From positions 124,001 through 188,000 of the forward strand of contig RSEE01000074.1 in the NCBI GenBank assembly GCA_003971905.1: a DNA stretch of 64,000 bases. Direction: 5' to 3'. The notes under the pieces were generated by a model. The model was not told the origin of the DNA. It saw nothing but the letters and a program-made list of their open reading frames with translations, and searched no databases. A program made the position numbers and the translations under genes. Below are positions 1 through 11,495 of this stretch, piece after piece (position 1 is the stretch's first letter; each line of letters begins with the position of its first letter). This stretch comes from Moniliella sp. 'wahieum' (taxonomy: Eukaryota; Basidiomycota; Moniliellomycetes; Moniliellales; Moniliellaceae).

Positions 1-633
1 GCGTGGGAGACGAGGAAAAATACCTACCGCGGTGGTACTCAGTACTCACGCCCCTTGTTACATGGAGTTCTCCCGGGGCCTTCCGGGGGTGGGAAGGGGC
101 GGGATGGTTGCTTCTGGGCATAGCACATGCATGTCACATGGGCTGTCGGGCGGAGTGGGACCTGTATGGGAAGGGGTAGGGGATAATGGTGTGCAGGACA
201 GTGCTGGGTGGCGGCGAGAGTTGGCCGCGGGTGGAGGCGCTTCGCGGCGAGGCAACCAAGAGCTGAGCTCAGCGGCTCAGCAGCCGCCAGGCGGACGGGT
301 GAGGCGATGGGTGATGGAACATGGGGTATTGAAAGTGGCACGCCTGGCGAAGCACTCTAACGCGGGCCCGCACCAGCGCAGTGTGTGGGCCAGCGCAGCG
401 CCCGCGAAAGCAGCCGCGGCAAGCGGCAGATAGCACCCACACACTGCCCTCGTGCGGGGCGCGTTGGGTCTGAGGAGGCCTGAGCGTCTGAGCTTGCGTA
501 TTTTTTTTGACTTGGCCGTTTGTCCTCCGTCGGGCAAACTCCGCTTCTGCGTCAGCCAAGACAACGATATAAACCCCCGCCCAAGCGCTCTGGCCGCCGA
601 GCTGCCATCCCACATCCCCCGCTCTCTCGCCCC
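1..633. other. Left flank, upstream of the GMC gene; no gene seen
   Basis: No reading frame here resembles a known protein. The stretch carries one copy of the intergenic word GTACTCAGTACTCA (35-48), which recurs near 4.0, 25.2 and 45.2 kb. The last 70 bases are presumably promoter and 5' leader of the GMC oxidoreductase. Confidence 0.5.
566..574 (+). promoter_or_regulatory. TATA-like element before the GMC gene
   Basis: GATATAAAC lies about 60-70 bases before the first plausible coding sequence of the GMC oxidoreductase, in an otherwise GC-rich stretch. The placement fits a TATA box, but no transcript start can be seen. Confidence 0.35.
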
Positions 634-2552
634 ATGCGTCCACAACGCTGCTGCTGCTGCTGCCCGGCTGGCGACCATCAGCGGCCACCTCGCTCCGCCC
701 AAGACTGGCGACCGCCTCGAGTTTGACTATGGTACGTGTCCTCTAGCCTCCCATTCCCCTCCGCGATCAGTGCTGTTGTAGCTGACCCTGCTCTCTTGCC
801 AGTCATTGTCGGGGGAGGCACTGCTGGTGCTGTGTTGGCCAACCGGTTGACCGAGAACAAGAATGTCAGCGTCGCCGTCATCGAGGGTGGCCCTCGGACG
901 TGGGCCTGGACGTGCCCTCAACCTGGGCCGTGGCTGGAGATGCTCGAGGGCCCCTACGACTACAACTACCACCACCGAGCAGCCCCGTGGCAACAGCAAC
1001 ATCCACCACAGTCGCGCCCGTGTCCTCGGTGGCTGCTCGAGCCACAACACCCTCATCTCCTTCCGTCCGCTCAAGGAGGACCTGGACTGGTGGGCTCAGC
1101 AACACAACTGCCCCTCGTGGGCCGCGAGCAAGATCCAGCCGTACGGCGATAAGCTCAAGCTCAACACGGTGCCTGTCCAAGGGCAGCACCGCAACGAGAT
1201 ACGCGGGATTGGGTTGCTGCCACCAGCACCGCATGCAATGCTCCCATCATGCCCGACTTTAACGCTGCCATTGTTCAAACGACGGATTGCGCCTGCCAAC
1301 GGCAATGGTGTTGGCTTCCTTTCGATCAGTTACGATCCCTACAACCACGACCGCAGCAGCGCCTCAACCGCCTACCTGCACCCCATCATGCCCCATGCGG
1401 TCGGAGTGCTCGTCGCAACCTGCACTTCTCGAGACCTGGGCCGAGAAGCTGGTCTTTGACCGTCCGACGCCAAGCGCGTCAGTGGCGTCCAATGCGTGAG
1501 CGGGGTGGAGCAGAGTCGGTTCAGCATTCATGCCAAGCACGACGTGATTGTGTGTGCGGGCGCGATTGACTCGCCACGTCTGCTGTTGCTCAGTGGCATT
1601 GGCCCTGCGGCCGAGTCAGCAAGGTGGGTGTTCCCGTCAAGCATGACTTGCCGGTGTGGGCAAGCACTTGTCCGACCACCCCGAGACCATCTGCATGTGG
1701 TCGGTGGCTGAAAAGGATGCGCCAAGCCAGACGAGACGGTGATGACCTCCGATGCCGCCTTCTTCCTCGCGTGCCGTCCGAATTCGAGCCGAGCCAGAAC
1801 TGCACAAGAAGCAACCGAACTGATGGCGCACTGCTACCAAGTCGTCTTTGGCATGAACCTGGAACCGATGGGGTACAAGTTGCCCACCTATGCCTTTTGC
1901 ATGAGCCCAACCCCGTTCCCAGGCGCGCGGCGAGCTGACCCTGGCCAGCAGCAACCCGCAAGACAAGCCCTAAGCGACTTAATATTTGAGGACGAGCGCA
2001 AGTACGACGAGCGCATCCTCGTTGAGGGCATAAGGCGTTGTCGCAAAATGCTCAAACCGAGAGCTGAAGCACCACATTGAGGAGATTGCGCCGGGGCCCA
2101 AGGTGCAGACCGACGAGGAACTGAGCGCGTTTGCTCGTGCCGCCCACCACACTGTCTACCACCCGGCGGGCACATGCCGTATGGGCACCCCTGGCGCCGT
2201 GCGGCGGGATGGGATTGTGACGGCGGAGCAGGGCAAGCCCGACGAGACGGTGGTGGTGGACGAGAAGGACTTGCGCGTGGTAGGACTCAAGGGCTTGCGC
2301 GTGTGCGATGCCTCGGTTCTTCCCGTCTTGCCTACGGTCAACCCTATGCTCACCATTCTTATGGTCGCCGAGCGTACCGCCGACCTGATCAAAGCCGAGC
2401 AGTGGAGCACGCACCAACGTGCCCCTGCCTTAGGCCAACAACCACACCGTAAACCCTCTTGCGCTTCTCAGCCCATATGCCCTCCCCCCAGGCCTCACAC
2501 CCCCTCTCTCTCCCACTATCCTTGGCTTAGGCTCACGCGGTCACTCTTCTGA
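634..2552 (+). CDS. GMC-family FAD oxidoreductase (alcohol/choline oxidase type), frame-disrupted
   Basis: Flavoprotein of the glucose-methanol-choline family, which oxidises alcohols or sugars using FAD; the substrate cannot be told. Exon 1 ends DRLEFDY and a 71-bp intron (732-802, GTACGT...CCAG) joins it to VIVGGGTAGAVLANRL, the FAD-binding GxGxxG segment (803-850). The second GMC signature, GAIDSPRLLLLSGIG, lies at about 1561-1605. The C-terminal catalytic block starts HPAGTCRMG near 2162 and ends PTVNPMLTILMVAERTADLI near 2390. Between these blocks the protein is spread over all three frames; for example DLP..GVGKHLSDHPETICMW is readable only across frames at 1640-1710. The start is unclear: the ATG at 634 is not in frame with exon 1 as read. 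The end is either 2552 or a stop near 2433. It is the most broken gene here, so it could be a pseudogene, although the same kind of shift occurs in essential genes nearby. Confidence 0.85.
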
Positions 2553-4714
2553 TTCTTACCCTTACCCTTGTCATCACGCATGTGCCTGCGTGACTTGCTT
2601 CATACCAACATTGTATCAAATGATCGATGCCTCCCGGCCGCAGAAGATACTGTAGTGATTGAGGGATAAGTCATCTCTCTCGGGCATCCATAACCACTAC
2701 AGCATGAAGCTGGGTCAAAGAAGCGCCCGATGCACTGCATGTCTCGGGCGACGTGTCATTAAGGCCGATAGACTGTGGACCGCTGGCGGTGAACATATGG
2801 ATACGAATGAGCACTGTCTTCCTCGCTTCGTCATAACCACAAAAGGAGGAGTATATACTAGGATCGCTGCCGCCGGCTAGTACTGGTACTAGTATGTATA
2901 TACTTTCTCTGGGCCATATTGCGTCCGCAAGATTCACCCTCTAGAGATGAAATCGATGAAAGTGTCAATGTTGACGTTGATGCAGGTGGGGCTTCCAAAA
3001 GAACGTCTAGAAGCCAAAGTCTTCCCACAACCCCGCTACGGCCGGGCCGCATCGGCTGAAAGAGGATGCAGTAGTGTAATGTGTTGACTTATTGGATCTT
3101 GGCGACCGCGGCAGGGTTTAAGCGTTGAGCAGTTGAGCGCGATGAGCACATCTTCTGGACGCGGCTCTCCTACTATGGCCAAGCCTTTAAAGACAACAAG
3201 TTTTGTCGCGCGTTGTGCCATATGCACGGTCGACTCTGCGTCGGGCCTCAGGGGGGTAATGTCACATGCGACCGCGGCTGGGTGGGGTTTTTGGTGGCTG
3301 CATGACTGAGCCTCAGTTCTCTTAGCGCCTCATAAGCAACCGTTCAACTTGAACGTTCAAGTTCAGGGTTACCACAGCTTCCACGGAGAACAAGTGTGAT
3401 AGGCTCACTGGCACTGAGCGTGCTAAGCGCTAGGAAGAACCACACACGCGGAACACACATCACACTTTTTCCTGGTGGGGTGGGTGTGAGCTCAGTGGTC
3501 TGACTGAGCTGTCACATGAGAGGGTGAGAGATGTAGCCCGCCGGGAAGTGGAACTGGAGGACCGGGCGAAAGGGACTGGGAAGGCAGAAAGTTATATTTG
3601 ATCCTTCTCCCTCCATGTGCATAGTCGATGAGATAATGCATGATCGATGGATATGGTGGAGAAGCACCATCTCCTCCAGCAGGGGCCCTCTCCGGCCCAG
3701 CAGTGGCTCAGCTCAGGCGCTCAACCCTGAGCGGCTCAGGATTGCCGGTGTGTGGTTGGACACACGGGTACCCCTGAGGCGGTGGCAGACTGAGGACAGA
3801 TGGGAGAATCTGCGAGAGGCTTCAGAATGAAGCATGAAGTGACTAGGACACGGTGACATGTGCATGTGACCAGATGTCGATGACTAGATGGTCGGTGTCA
3901 GTGACTTAGTAAGATCTAAGACCCGAGACTGATATGTGAGACGGGGCAAGTGGCGAGCGAGCATCAGCGCATCAGCCACAAAGCTGCCGGCCAAGCTCTG
4001 CTTGCGTTGTGAGGATGCTGGATACTGAGTACTGACGGTACTGACGCGTGATGAACTGGCCCCTCTCCGCGGCAGGTGAGATCTGAGAGGGGCGACAGAA
4101 GGCCACAGCAGGCCGCAGAGAGGCGGAGAAAGCCACACGCAGGCTCGGCGGTGCCGCCCGCGAGTGGGCCATCTGGTGGGCTGGGGTGTCCTACCGGAGG
4201 ACATCGTGTGGGCGACGCCGAGCTGGGTTCCAGTACCCGTGGTGCCTGTTACTAGTGAGCGCTGAGCGCAGGCGCCTGGCGCGTGCGCGTGAGCGCCCCA
4301 TACGGGCTTAGTAGGCGTTAGGCCTTGGGCCCTCGCCTGCCCTCGCGCCTCCTTCGGTCCAGGCTCAGCCTGAGCGCTCAGTGGGGGGCTGAGCGCGCAC
4401 ACACACACCACACTAACGTTTAACAGACACTGCCCAACACGCGCAAACGCCCCGCCCTGGCCTGGCACGCCACTTGCGCACCACACCAGTCGATCGACAA
4501 TCATTAATCACTGCTGAATCATACATTCATTGCATCAATCCTGGGCAGCACATCCTATTGTGGCTATTAATTGTGCGCCTGTGGGTGCGGGTACGTGCCA
4601 CTTCGACTCCTGTTGATCTCTCCTCCCCCCACGTCCGCCTCCCTGTACTTGTACGAACACTTCTGCGTGGCGTTGGCCATCTTTTCTGCCCCGTCCATCA
4701 CTTCCTTCCTGCCC
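2553..4714. other. 2.2-kb intergenic region rich in short palindromic words
   Basis: No protein family was recognised in any frame. The stretch holds CAACTTGAACGTTCAAG (about 3345-3362), several CTGAGC/GCTCAG-rich palindromic patches (3300-3430, 3700-3745, 4255-4400), GTGACTAG words (3839-3890), a GATACTGAGTACTGACGGTACTG patch (about 4019-4045) and the 13-mer CAATCATTAATCA (4498-4510). It probably holds the terminator of the GMC gene and the promoter of the next gene. Confidence 0.5.
4498..4510 (+). promoter_or_regulatory. CAATCATTAATCA promoter word, copy 1
   Basis: An AT-rich 13-mer in GC-rich DNA, 217 bases upstream of the start codon at 4715. Identical copies lie 205 bases upstream of the eL8 start and at 16132. 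A role as a transcription factor site is inferred from identity and position only. Confidence 0.4.
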
Positions 4715-6691
4715 ATGCACAGCGACGGTGAGCCTAGTGGGCCCAGCACGCCCGGCCCAGCGCCCATCCCCTCCTTCTATCAACCGCGCAAACCGATCAG
4801 CCAGACGGCCAACTTTGCCCAGAGCCAGTCGTCTCTCGTTGAGGCCCAGCAGTCTCTACCCCACCCCGCTCTGGTTGTTCCCGCCCCGGGGCCTTCGCCG
4901 GAGGGCAATGGCTCTGAGAGCAACAGATTGAAAACCTACGTACGATGCTCGCTCACATTGCGCCTGACGGTACGTTCCTTACCTTTGAACTCCCCATTCC
5001 ATCCTCATTATTGAAGGAGAGTTTTCTCTTTTCTGACCTTCTTTCTCGTTATTTTTCTCCACTTTGTGTCTCCAGGCCACGAGGGAAGCTTCCCCTACGA
5101 CCCCTACAGCACTGGGGCTGAGATGCCCGCCGCGCCGGGCGCGACCCACGGCAGCGACAGCAGTTGCAACATTTCCACCCCTTCGCTCGAGAATACGTCT
5201 CGCACCGAAGAGCGCACCGAGATGATCGAAACGATGGCAGAGCGCGCGGCGGGGAAACGTCCGATGCAGTCTTCTGATGCCGCTTCGCTTTCGACCGAGG
5301 CGGGAGAGGCCAGGCTGGTGGCCAACCTATCGCCGTCGGACGTACAGTTTTTCATCTCGAACCACGAGCAGGAACCTCCGTCGTTGGAAGAGCTACGGGA
5401 TCGGGTGGCGAAACAGTTCCCCTATTTGCTCCACCGGTACGAACCAGAGGCGAAAGCGCGCAAGCCGCACGAAAACCCGCCGGCGGTAGACAAAGCGGTC
5501 CGAGCTCGGTTTAAGCCGCTGACGGCAGAGGAGGAAAAAGTGCTGCTGGATTCACTGCGGGTTACGGTAGACCATGTGAGGGAGCAAAGTGTGATCCGTG
5601 GCTTGGTGGTGCTGGAGAAGCGCGAGTCGTATGGAAACCGCTCGGGCCGGAACCACCGGCTGAGAGGGCGCATCTGGTGGAGCGGGTGGAGCGAGTGCCG
5701 GAGCTGCCGTCGGCGTGGCTCTTGCCGCTCGACACGAGCGCCCACATTGCGATTGGCAAAGCCAAGAGCAAAAGACGTTCCGTCTGCCCGAGTTTGAGGC
5801 CATGGCAGGGTGCAGCGCATGCGAGACCACGGGCCAATGCATGTGCCCTCTCTGCCGTGGGGCCGAACCGGACGAGTGCTTTTGGTGCGAAGGCACCGGT
5901 ATCCGCAAGCGCAAAACCTGTGACAATTGCCACGGTCGCAAAATCCACGCTTGCCTCAAGTGCGACGCGCGCGGCACGGTTGCCTGCAAACAGTGCGGTG
6001 GCAACGGCCAAGTTTATGTTGGTGCATGTGTCGATGTCAAGTTCCGCACCGTGTCCTTGCCCCCGATCGCAGTCAAGGACCTGGTACAACCCGGGCACGG
6101 CCATGCCGCCCACCTCACCGGAAGAGGTGGTGCAATGCGCAAAGCTCAAGATGGCCCAGACCATCCATGAACTTTCCCGCACCCAAGCCAGTAAGGCCTC
6201 CCCCTCTGTTCCCGTCCTGGCTCGGTGCGTGTGGCAAAAGAGCGTGAAGCGTACCGTCTCCATCTGGCGGCCTAAGGTGGTTGAGGTTCCGGGCTCACAC
6301 AAGCTTGGCCGCCACCACCACCACCACCACCACCACGTCTCCACCCACCACAACCACCAAGAGCCCACGGACGAGGGCGACACCCATCGTTTCCTCGTCT
6401 CCTCCGACAAGACGGTGCCCGTGATAGAACTCAACGAAGCTACCGTCTCCGCACTCCATACCCCCGCTCCGTCACTGATACTCCTAACTCCGCCTCGATC
6501 TACCTGCCTTCGGGCACCAACACCCCTTCTGCCTCGGTTGCCAACCTGCAGACATTCTGGCGCGAAGGGGCGACGACGAGCCAGCGGTACCTGCCGTACC
6601 CCCTGTGCCTTCCATGTACAGCACTCCTTCCGTACCCGGAACGAGCCAGTCGCAGCTTTCCTTCGAACCGGGCCAGGGCGTGGTGGTCTAA
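4715..6691 (+). CDS. SSUH2-like protein with six CxxC zinc-binding repeats
   Basis: Best explained as a fungal relative of SSUH2, a little-studied protein with DnaJ-type cysteine repeats; its molecular role is unknown. The ATG at 4715 gives a Ser/Pro-rich N-terminus (MHSDGEPSGPSTPGP). An intron at 4970-5075 joins QIENLRTMLAHIAPD to GHEGSFPYDPY. A conserved, non-repetitive region follows (about 5300-5600, with FISNHEQEPPSLEELRDRV). The cysteine block at 5805-6050 has six CxxC pairs (CSACETTG, CPLCRG, CFWCEGTG, CDNCHG, CLKCDARG, CKQCGGNG), then VYVGACVDVKF. The tail has a run of nine or so His codons (6314-6340) and ends SQSQLSFEPGQGVVV with TAA at 6689-6691. Reading frames change near 4930, 5620-5750, 6060-6110 and 6470-6590, consistent with the window-wide indel pattern. 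No signal peptide or membrane segment was seen. Confidence 0.7.
6314..6340 (+). repeat. CAC triplet repeat encoding polyhistidine
   Basis: An uninterrupted CAC/CCA run in the C-terminal part of the SSUH2-like gene, encoding about nine consecutive His residues. Such runs are prone to length change. Confidence 0.85.
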
Positions 6692-7298
6692 CTTCTGTTC
6701 GCCAGTGTCCGGCAAATCGCACCCTCTTTTCTCTCGATCGTTTTTTCTTTGTCTCCCCCAAACTCGCCCCCCACTGTCGTTTTATACTTGCTGTTCCTCA
6801 TCTCTTTTCTCTGCTTGAATTCCAGCTCCCGGGGAAATCGCGGATACGTAGAACTGGTAGTTGCGCTGGAAGGCTTGTCAGCCGCGATCGAACGAGTTGA
6901 ATCTGGGAGCATGCTCTATTGCTGGGTAGAGCGGACAGGCATCAGCGCCTCAGCTGTTCTTTGATTGTTGCGCCGCCTATATAAAAGAGGCCCACGTTTC
7001 CTGCTTCTTTTTTATCACGCGCGTAGTTTCCCCCTCAATCCTAGCAGAGGACAAGTGCCGGGGTAGAGGGCAGATTTACTACGACGCAGAGCGCAGCTTT
7101 GGTTACGCCGAGGAATAGGGTGGGGGAGGTGCTGTTAGTTGCCAGGGGGAGTGAATGGGTTTCCACGCAGAGGCGCCACTGCGAGGATAAACGTTGAACA
7201 TTGCAACCTCCCAGCTGCAGCGCTAGGGTTCCTCCTTTGCTTGAAGCGGGACGAGTAGACTGGTCTGGTGCTCCGTCGCCAGTGGCCCCGCTGGAGCG
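6692..7298. other. Intergenic region before the MOB4-like gene
   Basis: No gene was seen in these 600 bases. A TATA-like sequence lies at 6978-6987. The word AACGTTGAACATT (about 7190-7202) belongs to the dispersed AACGTTCAAC group. Confidence 0.5.
6978..6987 (+). promoter_or_regulatory. TATA box, probably of the MOB4-like gene
   Basis: TATATAAAAG is a strong TATA match within CCGCC-rich DNA, pointing towards the + strand gene that starts about 310 bases downstream. Assignment to that gene is by position only. Confidence 0.45.
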
Positions 7299-8872
7299 AT
7301 GCTAGCGACTCCCGAGACGGATAATGAGGCGGCTGGCAACACCCCCCCACTCCCCTTCTGGCCACCACCCCCGTCCCTGCTGCATCTCTTCACTTGCGGA
7401 ATGGCCCCGCCACCGCCACCGCCACTCCCGCCACTTCCTCGGCCGATTCTGCGCCTTCCCCTGCGCCCGCTGGCCCCGTCTGGCGCGTGCGCAAGGGAAT
7501 GCGGGCTGCCGATCTGGCTCCTGGAGGCATGGCAGGCCGCGAGCTGACGGCAGTGCAGCAGATCGAATCGCCGTTCCAGCTGCAGGAATATCTTCATCTC
7601 GTTCTTGCCGATGTTTCTTCCAAAGGTGCCATTAGCCACGAAGATGTGGAGCGGATTGTGCGTCTGCCGACCTCTTCGCCCGGCGGTAGCGTCAGTTCCG
7701 ACGCGGAGCTGGCACGTACGATGGGTCGATGGCTGCGAACGGGGAAGACGGGACGGACTTGCATGCGGTCGAGACGGATGTGTGGATCTACGAGCACCTT
7801 CGGCGAATCGTGCAGGACCTGGGCAGTAGCCTGGTACCCGCCTTGCAGCACGTCTGCCGTCCGCCGCAGTTTGGTGGCGATGCCCAGTGCGCTGCGATGA
7901 ACGCGGGGGATTGGATTTTTGTGTGCGGCCCATGGGATGGGGAGCGGCAATGCGCAGCGATCGATTATACCCATCATACGTTGGACGCCATCACTTCTAC
8001 CTTGGTCTCGCCCCGTCTGTTCCCCAGCCGCACCTATGTCCCCACCACCTCGCTCCGTCACTTTTCCTCCATCTCACGCCGGCTCAGTCGCATCTTTCTC
8101 CATGCACGCGAGCACCACCGGGACGTGTTTGATGCTTCCGAGGTACGTTCTGGGACTGGCATAATGCACAAGAAGAATACTGACCTGCTTGCCTTTTTTA
8201 TTGCGTGGTTGCGGGACTGCCCAGGCCGAAACTCACTTATACGACCGCTTTTACACGATCTGCAAGCGCTATGAGCTAACCCAAATCGATGGCCTTCCCT
8301 TACCCGCCAGTTTGGCCCAGTCCCAGGCCAGTTCGGCCAACGCGGAATTCGATCGAGCAGGCTCGTTTGATCGTCGTGCCTTTACAGCCCTCCGCCCGCC
8401 AGCCGGGTCAGAGACGGGGGTCCAAAAGCCCAGTGCGGATCCAGGCGAGGCACCGCAGCCGACCACCGCCGGCCCTACCCCGTTTTCGGCTGGGTGGGAA
8501 GCAGGTACGCGCCCGGTCGTCCTGCTCGACCTCGAAGCGAGTCGGATGCGTCGGCGAATTCGGCCGTGCTGAATATCTTGGGCGTACAGCCGACAAGGGC
8601 AGAGCAAGGGGAGGAGGACGCCAAGGCCCAGGCCCATGCGAGGGGCATGCCCAAGCTGATGCTATCGATCTGGCCCAGGTTGCCGATTCCACAACGAGTG
8701 GCCAGCCTGTGGCAACCCAGACCGCTGCTGTGCGGGACTCCAGCGGACCCGAGCCACGGCCGAGCTTGTTTCTGTGCCAAATGCGGCGCCATCGACGTCC
8801 CAGCCCAATCAAACGCAACCAGCCGCCGTGGCTGCCCCGGACTCCCATCCCCTCACAGGAGAGGGTGCCTGA
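7299..8872 (+). CDS. MOB4/phocein-like protein (Mob1/phocein family) with long Pro/Gln-rich tail
   Basis: Mob1/phocein proteins are small zinc-binding adaptors; the MOB4 branch is part of the STRIPAK phosphatase-kinase complex. The match runs through ETDVWIYEHLRRIVQDLG, an IDYTHHTLD segment, FPSRTYVPTTSLRHFSSISR, and the histidine motif HAREHH followed by RDVFD. An 82-bp intron (8143-8224) joins DASE to AETHLYDRFYTICKRYEL. The first cysteine pair of the zinc site is spaced wider than in animal MOB4 (C-x9-C in CRPPQFGGDAQC), either a lineage difference or a frame artefact. After the core, about 190 codons rich in Ala, Gln, Pro and Ser follow in shifting frames and end DSHPLTGEGA with TGA at 8870-8872. 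The N-terminal 60 codons are also low complexity. The start at 7299 is the first suitable ATG; the frame changes at about 7330-7400 and 7730. Confidence 0.75.
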
Positions 8873-9482
8873 GCCGTCTTGCCCGGCCGTTGTCGAAGCG
8901 CAGACAGGGTCTCGGACGCGGGTGGTACCGCATGAGAGCCCACGCCATACCAGCTCTTCCGACCTACACCTCCCTGTCGCTGGGAACGTTGGGGGGGGGG
9001 GGGGGTCACGCTTGCCCTTTACCATTTATTAGGATGCACAAGCAAACTGGTTGATTTCTACAGAAGCGAAGGGAGACGATACGGGACATTACCAGTGATA
9101 CATAAAACGAAGATAAACCAAGCCGCACAGGTTCCCTAGAGGGGTCGGGATTCTTGAGCTTCTCTGGGCACGCGCGAGTGACCAGGCGGGACGGGGGCTT
9201 GAAGCGTTGGGTCGTTCGCTGGCCAACGCTTTCCGCCAGGGCTGCTGTTGCCACGCGAGCCGAGCGCCGACGGAGGCAGCTGCCCCTCAAGTGGATATCC
9301 GATCGTGGCCGCCTGTCGCTCCCCCCAACCGGGGCCCAACCGGTGATCGAGCGAGGCATGACGTTGAATCAGCGGTCAGCCAGCCCAGATCGCGTGATCG
9401 CCGTCTTGGCGCAGAGGCAACGCTCCTCGGCCAAGCTGCCGCTTGCTGCCCACCACCGCTCCTGTCTGGCATATGGCCGCCC
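8873..9482. other. Intergenic region with a G15 tract
   Basis: No gene was seen. It contains a run of 15 G (8991-9005). The rest is probably the terminator of the MOB4-like gene and the promoter of the DUF2408 gene, but no core element is obvious. Confidence 0.5.
8991..9005 (+). repeat. Poly-G tract, 15 bases
   Basis: Fifteen consecutive G in the 3' flank of the MOB4-like gene. One of four very long G or C runs in the window. Confidence 0.9.
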
Positions 9483-11495
9483 ATGCCCGTCACGTCTGCC
9501 ATCCCCTCTGCTGAGCTGCCCATTCTCGAGGCGCTCGTCCACATCCGCAACCGCCTCACCGCGCTCAAAAGGACTCGGGCGAGTACATCCGCGCCCACGA
9601 TGTGCTCGACATCTACAAGGCCGTCATCAAGCAGATCACACGTCTCAATGCGGTGCGCGACGAGGCGGCCGCTGACACGGCCTCGTCGCCTGCCACTGAT
9701 GCTCCCCCCGGCCCTCCCATCGCCTCGGAGGCAGACCCCGCTGGTTCGGCCGCCACCGACAGTCCCACCCCCTCGGCGTTGCAGGAGAGCCACACGTATC
9801 CGGACGTGCCGGCGCTCAACCGGGTGGACACGACGCTGAACGATGTCTTTTCTCTCCTCTCGCTCTTCTTCCTTACCATTGGCCGCAACCGCGAGACGCC
9901 TGCGGCGTTTTGCAGCTGAGCTGCATGAAGCAGCTGGACCACCTCAGTGAGGGGGGGATCTACACGAAGCCGACCTGGACCCGTTTGCTTCTCGTCTGGG
10001 CCAACTGCGCGCGATGATTCGCAAGGAGGCGGATCTGGGCAAGCAACCGCCTGCGCTGACCAAGCTCATGATGCGCAAGTTGGAAACGTGCGATCGGGTG
10101 CTGAAGAATTTGCAGGGTACGCTCAAAGTCTTGTCGGTCGAGTTGGTGCCCATCCACCAACGCCTGATTATTGTGCGAAGACAGATCATTGCGGCCGCGG
10201 CCAGGCCCAAGATTCCTCGTGCGAGATCAAGCAACTGCAAGAGGAGCTGCGCCGGATCGATGGCAAACGGGTCGATGGCAAATTTTTGGGACCGGGCGGG
10301 TCGAGCGTGCCGGCGGGTCAGGCCATCTTGGTAGGCATCTTGGAAGAGTGTTTGAGATTTGCCACGAAATCAATGTGCGCAACGACGAGGTCCCATGACG
10401 CTCCAACCCATCTATGATCGTTTGGTCGGAATCAAAAGGGAGCTGGAGCACCTGGTGCTCACCCATCGCTGGACCCTGAGAGAGACGGACCTTTGGAACT
10501 ACAAGTAACGCTCAAGGAGATCGATCGATTGCGGGTGAATGGCAAGTTTGTCGATGCCGAGGGACAACAACCAGAAGGCCAACCAGTGCTTTTGTACCTG
10601 CTACGTCGCTGCTATGGTCTGATCTACCGCCTCGTGGCATCGAGCGAACCAATTGGGAAGAACTGATGCCGAAAGCAACAAGTTGTCTACCATTTCCAAG
10701 TGCCTCAAGGAGGTGTCCAAGTACGGAGGCCCGTACACGATGCGGGACCTGTACCCGTACCGCCTTGCTCTCTACCAGATTGATGCGATGCGGACCGAGA
10801 TCAAAGACAAGATGGCAAGGACACGGGTGTACGCAAATGGCTTGCATCCGATGGAAGTGTACCCGAGGGCCAGGCCATCCTACGCGCTCAATTCGAGGAA
10901 GTGATGCAACGATTGGGAGATGCTAAACGAAGGGTCGGATGATGATGATGATGATGATGACGATGACGACGACGACGAAGACGAGAAAATGAGGAGGAAG
11001 AAGGAGAAGAAGAGGCAGGGAGAGGAGAGCAGCGTGGAGTGGGGGTGCAAGTACCCCCAGCGATGAGGGCGCGAGTGCTGCCTGGTCAGGCTGGTCAACA
11101 AGGGTGGACCTCACCTGCATGGTCGTTCGGAGGACCAGTCGGAAGCCATGTCGCGTCCGCTCTCCCGGACATCTAGCACGAGTCGTCCTATTGTCAGTGC
11201 ATCAGCATCGACGAGCAGCTTGTCAGCTACCAGTCCCGCAGGGATGGAGAGCTACCCTAGCTTGGTCCCGGCGTCGCCGGGCTTGCATGCGCTCCGCACG
11301 GGGCTGGACAGTCTCAGTTTAGGCCAGCTGAGTGCGCTGGTGAACCCAGCGAGTTATGACCGTTCAGTCCGGCTCCGGCACCCCCCTCTGCGCCCACACC
11401 AGCCGCCCTCCTCCTTTGCGGCGGAACCGTTGACGACGCCCAGGGCGATTGACGATGCGAGTGCTTCGGGGTCGGGGTATTCCATCCAGTCCTGA
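9483..11495 (+). CDS. DUF2408-family protein with three DGKF..PxGQ modules and poly-Asp stretch
   Basis: A fungal protein of the DUF2408 type; function unknown. The ATG at 9483 gives MPVTSAIPSAELPILEALV, continuing in another frame as EYIRAHDVLDIYKAVIKQI. The core helical region follows (RMLETCD-like segment near 10075, ELVPIHQRLIIVRRQII near 10140). Three copies of a module I associate with this family are visible: DGKFLGPGGSSVPAGQAI (about 10270), NGKFVDAEGQQPEGQPV (about 10530) and DGSVPEGQAIL (about 10850). Between them lie ILEECFEICHEINVRNDE and a segment reading YGGPYTMRDLYPYRLALYQI. A GAT/GAC repeat (10939-10980) encodes 13 or more Asp, followed by Glu. The tail is Ser/Pro-rich. The stop at 11495 follows SGSGYSIQS; with one more shift the frame could run to about 11870, so the end is uncertain. 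Frame changes are frequent. Confidence 0.7.
10939..10980 (+). repeat. GAT/GAC triplet repeat encoding poly-Asp
   Basis: Tandem GAT then GAC codons inside the DUF2408 gene give an acidic run. The mix of two synonymous codons suggests selection on the amino acid as well as triplet expansion. Confidence 0.8.

Noticed and set aside
5562-6761. 399-codon minus-strand open frame
   Set aside because: It is the antisense of the SSUH2-like gene, whose sense strand has six CxxC motifs.
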